A DNA stretch of 9,481 nucleotides from an uncultured Oscillospiraceae bacterium (GTDB taxonomy: Bacteria; Bacillota; Clostridia; UBA1212; SIG427). A model generated the notes under the pieces. That model did not search any database. It saw only the letters and a program-made list of their open reading frames with translations, and was not told the DNA's origin. The translations under genes and the position numbers were made by a program. Each line of letters opens with the position of its first letter. Positions within the stretch are counted from its first letter, which is position 1. The stretch lies in the NCBI GenBank assembly GCA_902465325.1, contig CABQMV010000082.1, forward strand, positions 1 through 9,481, read 5' to 3'. Of the stretch, positions 6,507 through 9,481 are shown one piece after another.

Positions 6507-7368
6507 GGTTTGACCTCCTTTTTACCAGAGAAAAGCACAAATTGATAATCAATATAAATACAAAGAGGACAACCCCTGTGGCGATCAGTGTTTCCCGATG
6601 CAGGTCGGCGGCATATCCCATCTCCATAACAATATTGATGGTAAGGGTCCGGACACCCTTTAAAAGGCCGCTGGGCATAACCGGCTGGTTTCCTGCCACC
6701 ATGATGACAGCCATTGTCTCTCCGATGGCCCGTCCGATTCCCAAAATAACGCCTGCAAAGATACCGGATTTGGCAGCGGGCAGTACAGCTTTGAATACAC
6801 TGCGTTCATGACTGGCTCCCAGCGCCAGGGCGCCTTCGTAATAGCTTTCCGGCACAGCTCTGACGGCCGATTCGGAAACACCGATTATGGTAGGCAGTAT
6901 CATAATACCTAGAACTATAGAGGCCGCCAGCATAGAGGTTCCATTTCCTCCCCAGATGCTGCGGATAGCCGGTACGATTACCATAAGACCGAAAAAGCCG
7001 TATACCACGGAAGGAATGCCTGCCAGTAAATCCACAGCAGGCTTTAAAACTCTGTAAAGCTTTTTGGGACAGAACCGGGCCATAAATACGGCTGTCAGGA
7101 TTCCAATGGGGACGCCTATGATCAGCGCTCCTGCTGTTACGTAAATGCTGCCCAGTATCATAGGCAGTATGCCGTATATATCGGAAGTGGGCTTCCACTT
7201 CTGTCCTGAGAGGAAGTCCCACACTCCGACCTTCGCCATTGCCGGAATCCCGTTAGCGAACAGGAAAATACAGATCAGGGCAACTGCGAGAATTGATATA
7301 CAGGCTGACAGCAGAAAGACAATTTTCATAAGCTTTTCTTTTATAGAAGCTGCTGTCTTGCTGGTCAT
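6493..7368 (-). CDS. pstC: phosphate ABC transporter permease PstC
   Basis: This 291-residue inner-membrane permease partners PstA. It has an N-terminal TM helix after a basic cytoplasmic start (MTSKTAASIKEKLMK), an external segment around FLSGQKWKPTSDIYG that is typical of PstC, further TM helices, and the motif GIPSVVYGFFG. The coupling loop is ESAVRAVPESYYEGALALGA, followed by GRAIGETMAVIMVAGN. I chose the ATG at 7368, 2 nt after the pstS stop, because GGAGG (7379-7383) is 10 nt upstream. That Shine-Dalgarno lies within the last codons of pstS. The ATG at 7389 lacks a clear site and would add seven residues overlapping pstS. Confidence 0.94.
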   Translation of the reverse strand: MTSKTAASIKEKLMKIVFLLSACISILAVALICIFLFANGIPAMAKVGVWDFLSGQKWKPTSDIYGILPMILGSIYVTAGALIIGVPIGILTAVFMARFCPKKLYRVLKPAVDLLAGIPSVVYGFFGLMVIVPAIRSIWGGNGTSMLAASIVLGIMILPTIIGVSESAVRAVPESYYEGALALGASHERSVFKAVLPAAKSGIFAGVILGIGRAIGETMAVIMVAGNQPVMPSGLLKGVRTLTINIVMEMGYAADLHRETLIATGVVLFVFILIINLCFSLVKRRSNRDEK

Positions 7369-7370
7369 CC

Positions 7371-8273
7371 TTATTGAACCTCCGACCATTTGGTGAGCTC
7401 ACCGGTATAGATGGCTTTTACCTGAGCCGATGTAAGGCCATCCAGACTGTTTTGCGTGTTTACGATTACAGCGATTCCGTCTGTGGCAATTACAGTGGCA
7501 GTCAGCCCTTTTTCCAGCTCGCTGTCCTTCAAATCGCGAGAAGCCATTCCAATGTCGCATACGCCCTCTGCCGTACTGGTCATTCCTGAGGTGGAATCGC
7601 TTTCCTGAATATCAATGGAGGCATTGGTGTTCACTGCAAGATAAGCCTCCTTGAGCTTTTCCATTAAGGGTGTTACAGAGGAGGAGCCTGCTACGGTGAT
7701 TTTTCCGGAGGGCTTGGAGCCGCTGTAGGCTGCGGGATTGTCGTTGGGAATATAACCGTTATCGGCGGCTACCTGCTGTCCCTGAGCAGACAGAATAAAG
7801 GCGATAAAGTCTTTGGCTACATCGGAGAGTCCTTCTTTGGTTGCGATGTTAAAAGGCCTGGCAATTTTATAGGTACCGTTTTTAATGTTTTCTGTGGTTG
7901 CCTCTGCTCCGTCAATTTTCAGAGCCTTGACTGTATTTTTTAGTGAACCCATAGAAACATAGCCTACAGCAGAGGTATTCTGCTCTACATTGGTCAGCAT
8001 AATCCCTGTACTGTTATTGATATCTGCTGTTTCAATGGTCATATCCTCTTTTTTGCCGTCTGCGTTGGTTTCCTCAATGCCAAACAGCTCTATGAAGGCG
8101 CCTCTGGTTCCGGAACCATCTTCTCTGGAGAGCACTGTAATAGTATCCTCCTTTTGGGAAGGAGCCTTTGTAGAGCCGGGCTCTTGAGAAGCCCCGCCGC
8201 TGTTGGACTGGCAGCCTGCCATCAGTCCCAGCGTCAGAATTCCCGCTATTGTCATCGTAATTGCTTTTTTCAT
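7371..8273 (-). CDS. pstS: phosphate-binding lipoprotein PstS, circularly permuted
   Basis: This 300-residue surface lipoprotein should bind phosphate and deliver it to PstC/PstA. It has a lipoprotein signal (1-21, lipobox LMAGC with lipidated C21) and a low-complexity linker (22-43). Residues 44-176 match the usual second half of PstS: phosphate loop SREDGSGTRG (49-58), VGYVSMGSL, NGTYKIARPF and the usual C-terminal IAFILSAQGQQ with GYIP. A linker (177-189) follows. Residues 190-300 match the usual first half: GKITVAGSSSVTPLMEKL, QESDSTSGM, CDIGMASRDL, DGIAVIVN and IYTGELTKWSEVQ at the stop. Both halves are present once, so this is a permutation and not a truncation. By-eye alignment places likely ligands at R50, S54, G55, T56, S198 and S227. 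R246 stands where E. coli has D56. The ATG at 8273 has AGGAG 10 nt upstream. It is the first gene of the operon. Confidence 0.93.
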   Translation of the reverse strand: MKKAITMTIAGILTLGLMAGCQSNSGGASQEPGSTKAPSQKEDTITVLSREDGSGTRGAFIELFGIEETNADGKKEDMTIETADINNSTGIMLTNVEQNTSAVGYVSMGSLKNTVKALKIDGAEATTENIKNGTYKIARPFNIATKEGLSDVAKDFIAFILSAQGQQVAADNGYIPNDNPAAYSGSKPSGKITVAGSSSVTPLMEKLKEAYLAVNTNASIDIQESDSTSGMTSTAEGVCDIGMASRDLKDSELEKGLTATVIATDGIAVIVNTQNSLDGLTSAQVKAIYTGELTKWSEVQ

Positions 8274-8305
8274 CTTTTCTTTACTCCTTTTTATTCTTCA
8301 CTATT

Positions 8306-8335
8306 ATTATGTACGATTCTCTTTCGTACAAACAA
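8306..8335 (-). promoter_or_regulatory. candidate promoter of the pst-pho operon
   Basis: On the minus strand, TTGTTT (8335-8330) is followed by an 18-bp spacer and CATAAT (8311-8306), a five-of-six -10 match. Transcription would start near 8299, about 25 nt before the pstS ATG. The -35 is weak, as expected for an activator-dependent promoter, and candidate Pho boxes lie 15 bp upstream. A dyad fills the spacer. Confidence 0.55.
8310..8330. promoter_or_regulatory. perfect dyad in the pst promoter spacer, candidate operator
   Basis: TGTACGA (8310-8316) and TCGTACA (8324-8330) are exact inverted repeats of 7 bp with a 7-bp spacer. The site lies between the predicted -35 and -10 elements and overlaps each by a base or two. 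It is upstream of the expected transcription start, so it acts as DNA and not as an RNA hairpin. It does not resemble the Pho box, and I cannot assign it to a regulator. Confidence 0.5.
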
Positions 8336-8350
8336 AGAATAAAAAATTTA

Positions 8351-8390
8351 TGTAAAGTCCAAAAGCAAGGTTATGTTAAATCCAGGTAAA
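8351..8390 (-). promoter_or_regulatory. candidate Pho box cluster (PhoB binding sites)
   Basis: On the minus strand, TTTACC (8390-8385) and TTAACA (8379-8374) start exactly 11 bp apart, the helical phasing of PhoB/PhoP direct repeats with TTAACA-like half-sites. A degenerate TTGCTT follows in phase (8368-8363). A further TTTACA lies at 8356-8351, one base out of phase. They lie upstream of the predicted pst promoter, and the operon encodes its own PhoB/PhoR, so autoregulation is the natural reading. Confidence 0.6.
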
Positions 8391-8435
8391 GTAGCTTTCT
8401 GTGGAAATCCTGTCTGACTCCTCTGCTTTGCTCCT

Positions 8436-9481
8436 CTAAAGAGAGGCTGTCCAGATCTGAGAGCCGGTTCCCTGAGAGGCGCGGATTACTTGAATCTGTC
8501 TAGGGATTCGGCTCTTCAGCTCTTCTACGTGAGAGATGATGCCGATCAGCCGGGAGGTGCCTGCCAGGCTGCCAAGGGTATCCATGGCCTTTTCCATGGC
8601 TTCTCCGTCTAAGGTACCAAAGCCCTCATCAATAAAGAGAATGTCCAGAGATACGCCGCCGGCGTGGGCCTGGACGGCATCTGAGAGGCCGAGAGCCATA
8701 GCCAGAGAGGCTGTAAAGATTTCTCCTCCGGAAAGTGTGCGTACATGCCGGTATTTTCCCGTGTAATTGTCCAGTACCTCCAGCTCCAATCCGGCCCGCC
8801 ACCGTCTGTCCTGGGAGTCTTCCATCCGGTGCAGCAGAAAACGCCCGCTGCTGAACTTGCTCAGCCATTGGTTGGCGCGGTTAAGGATTTCGGTAAAATA
8901 ATAGGTCTGCAGATAGGCCTCAAAGGACAGCTTGCTTTGTCCGGGCAGAGTGCCGGAGGCGGCGTCAGACAGCAGCTTTATCTCTGAATATGCTTTGGCA
9001 CAGCGGGATATTTTATCGGCAAAAATACAAATTTTTTCTCCAGCCTTTTGATCTGAAACAATCACCGCGTACAAATCCTGCTGCTGCTTTTCTTTCTCTT
9101 CCAGCAGGCGCTGTTTTTCCTGAAGCAGCAATTCCTCTGTCAGGAAATGGGCAAAGGGAAGGAAGGCCTCTTCCGCCTCAGCTAGGTGTTTGCGGTGGGT
9201 ATGGACGGCGGCGTTGAGAGCCGCCAGCTCTTTCTCCAAGGCAGCAGTACGGCAGGAGGTCTCCTCCCAAAAGGCTGTTTCAGCAGCCAGAAGCGCTTTT
9301 TTGTCTTCCAGTGCAGAGGCGGCCTGCTGACGGTCTGTGTAATTCAGCAAGCCGGTCAGTGCCGTAATCCGTTCCTCTAAAACAGCGAGCTTTTTTTGAT
9401 TTTCCTGCCAGTGCTGCTCCAGTTCTTCTTTTTTTCGGGCCAGCAGGAGAAGGGCTTGGCTTTGTTTCTTTTTTTCTTCAA
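8436..9481 (-). CDS. sbcC: SbcC-type exonuclease ATPase subunit, C-terminal part (5' truncated)
   Basis: The frame is open from the right window edge to the TAG at 8436, giving about 348 residues of a protein normally near 1000. The first two-thirds are Glu/Lys/Leu/Gln-rich coiled coil, the returning arm of an SMC/Rad50-like protein. The C-terminal ATPase lobe follows: KLSFEAYLQTYYFTEILNRA, FSSGRF, signature RTLSGGEIFTASLAMALGLS, Walker B LDILFIDEGFGTLD and the switch histidine in GIISHVEELKSRI. SbcC works with the SbcD nuclease to cleave hairpins and blocked DNA ends. The Walker A half and sbcD would lie beyond the window. A TTG at 9350 is internal and is not a start. A small hairpin CCTCT/AGAGG overlaps the stop (8433-8446) but has no U-tract, so a true terminator before pstS is not evident. 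Confidence 0.9.
   Translation of the reverse strand, partial: EEKKKQSQALLLLARKKEELEQHWQENQKKLAVLEERITALTGLLNYTDRQQAASALEDKKALLAAETAFWEETSCRTAALEKELAALNAAVHTHRKHLAEAEEAFLPFAHFLTEELLLQEKQRLLEEKEKQQQDLYAVIVSDQKAGEKICIFADKISRCAKAYSEIKLLSDAASGTLPGQSKLSFEAYLQTYYFTEILNRANQWLSKFSSGRFLLHRMEDSQDRRWRAGLELEVLDNYTGKYRHVRTLSGGEIFTASLAMALGLSDAVQAHAGGVSLDILFIDEGFGTLDGEAMEKAMDTLGSLAGTSRLIGIISHVEELKSRIPRQIQVIRASQGTGSQIWTASL

Noticed and set aside
6806..7222. Open frame of 138 codons antiparallel/overlapping to pstC
   Set aside because: It lies wholly within pstC in another frame, has an unlikely Arg/His/Ser-rich composition, and has no recognisable domain.
7371..8273. PstS as a truncated or frameshifted gene
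   Set aside because: All expected PstS motifs are present once in one uninterrupted frame with its own lipoprotein signal. Only their order is changed.
8433..8446. Hairpin CCTCT-AAAG-AGAGG as an sbcC terminator
   Set aside because: The stem is only 5 bp, it includes the stop codon, and no U-tract follows on the minus strand.
9348..9350. TTG at 9350 as the start of a short independent ATPase gene
   Set aside because: The frame continues open to the window edge with coiled-coil sequence, and no ribosome binding site precedes the TTG. It is internal to sbcC.
1..9481. CRISPR arrays, tRNA or rRNA genes, insertion sequences and phage genes
   Set aside because: No spaced direct repeats, no RNA gene signatures and no transposase or integrase motifs were seen on either strand.

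Overview
The window looks like a clostridial (Bacillota) chromosome segment, probably Lachnospiraceae or a close relative. The reasons are strong AGGAGG-type ribosome binding sites, frequent GTG starts, roughly balanced base composition, an Rrf2 regulator with spaced cysteines, and a pst-phoU-phoB-phoR order typical of Clostridia. The genus is inference. All recognised genes except one lie on the minus strand.

Layout from left to right. Positions 1-37 hold the first codons of a minus-strand gene with a signal-peptide-like start. A 242-bp divergent intergenic region follows, carrying TGGAAA repeats, a near-consensus sigma-A promoter and a dyad. cysK (cysteine synthase, plus strand, 280-1209) comes next. 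It converges on an rrf2-family regulator gene (1264-1701, minus), and the two share a bidirectional hairpin terminator at 1217-1260.

Positions 1778-8273 form one tight minus-strand operon, transcribed pstS-pstC-pstA-pstB-phoU-phoB-phoR. It encodes the high-affinity phosphate ABC transporter, the PhoU modulator and the PhoB/PhoR two-component system. Genes overlap or nearly touch through phoB; the larger gaps are 53 bp before pstB and 80 bp before phoR. Candidate PhoB boxes (8351-8390), a promoter (8306-8335) and a perfect 7-bp-arm dyad (8310-8330) precede pstS. The unit is presumably induced when PhoR senses phosphate limitation and phosphorylates PhoB, with PhoU linking transporter state to PhoR. 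No terminator is visible after phoR, so transcripts may run on into rrf2.

Positions 8436-9481 encode the C-terminal part of an SbcC-type SMC-like nuclease ATPase, cut by the window edge.

The standout observation is the phosphate-binding lipoprotein PstS. Its two halves are in swapped order: the lipobox is followed by what is normally the second half (the SREDGSGTRG phosphate-loop segment through the usual C-terminus), then a short linker, then what is normally the N-terminal half. This is a circular permutation of the PstS fold inside an otherwise canonical pst operon.
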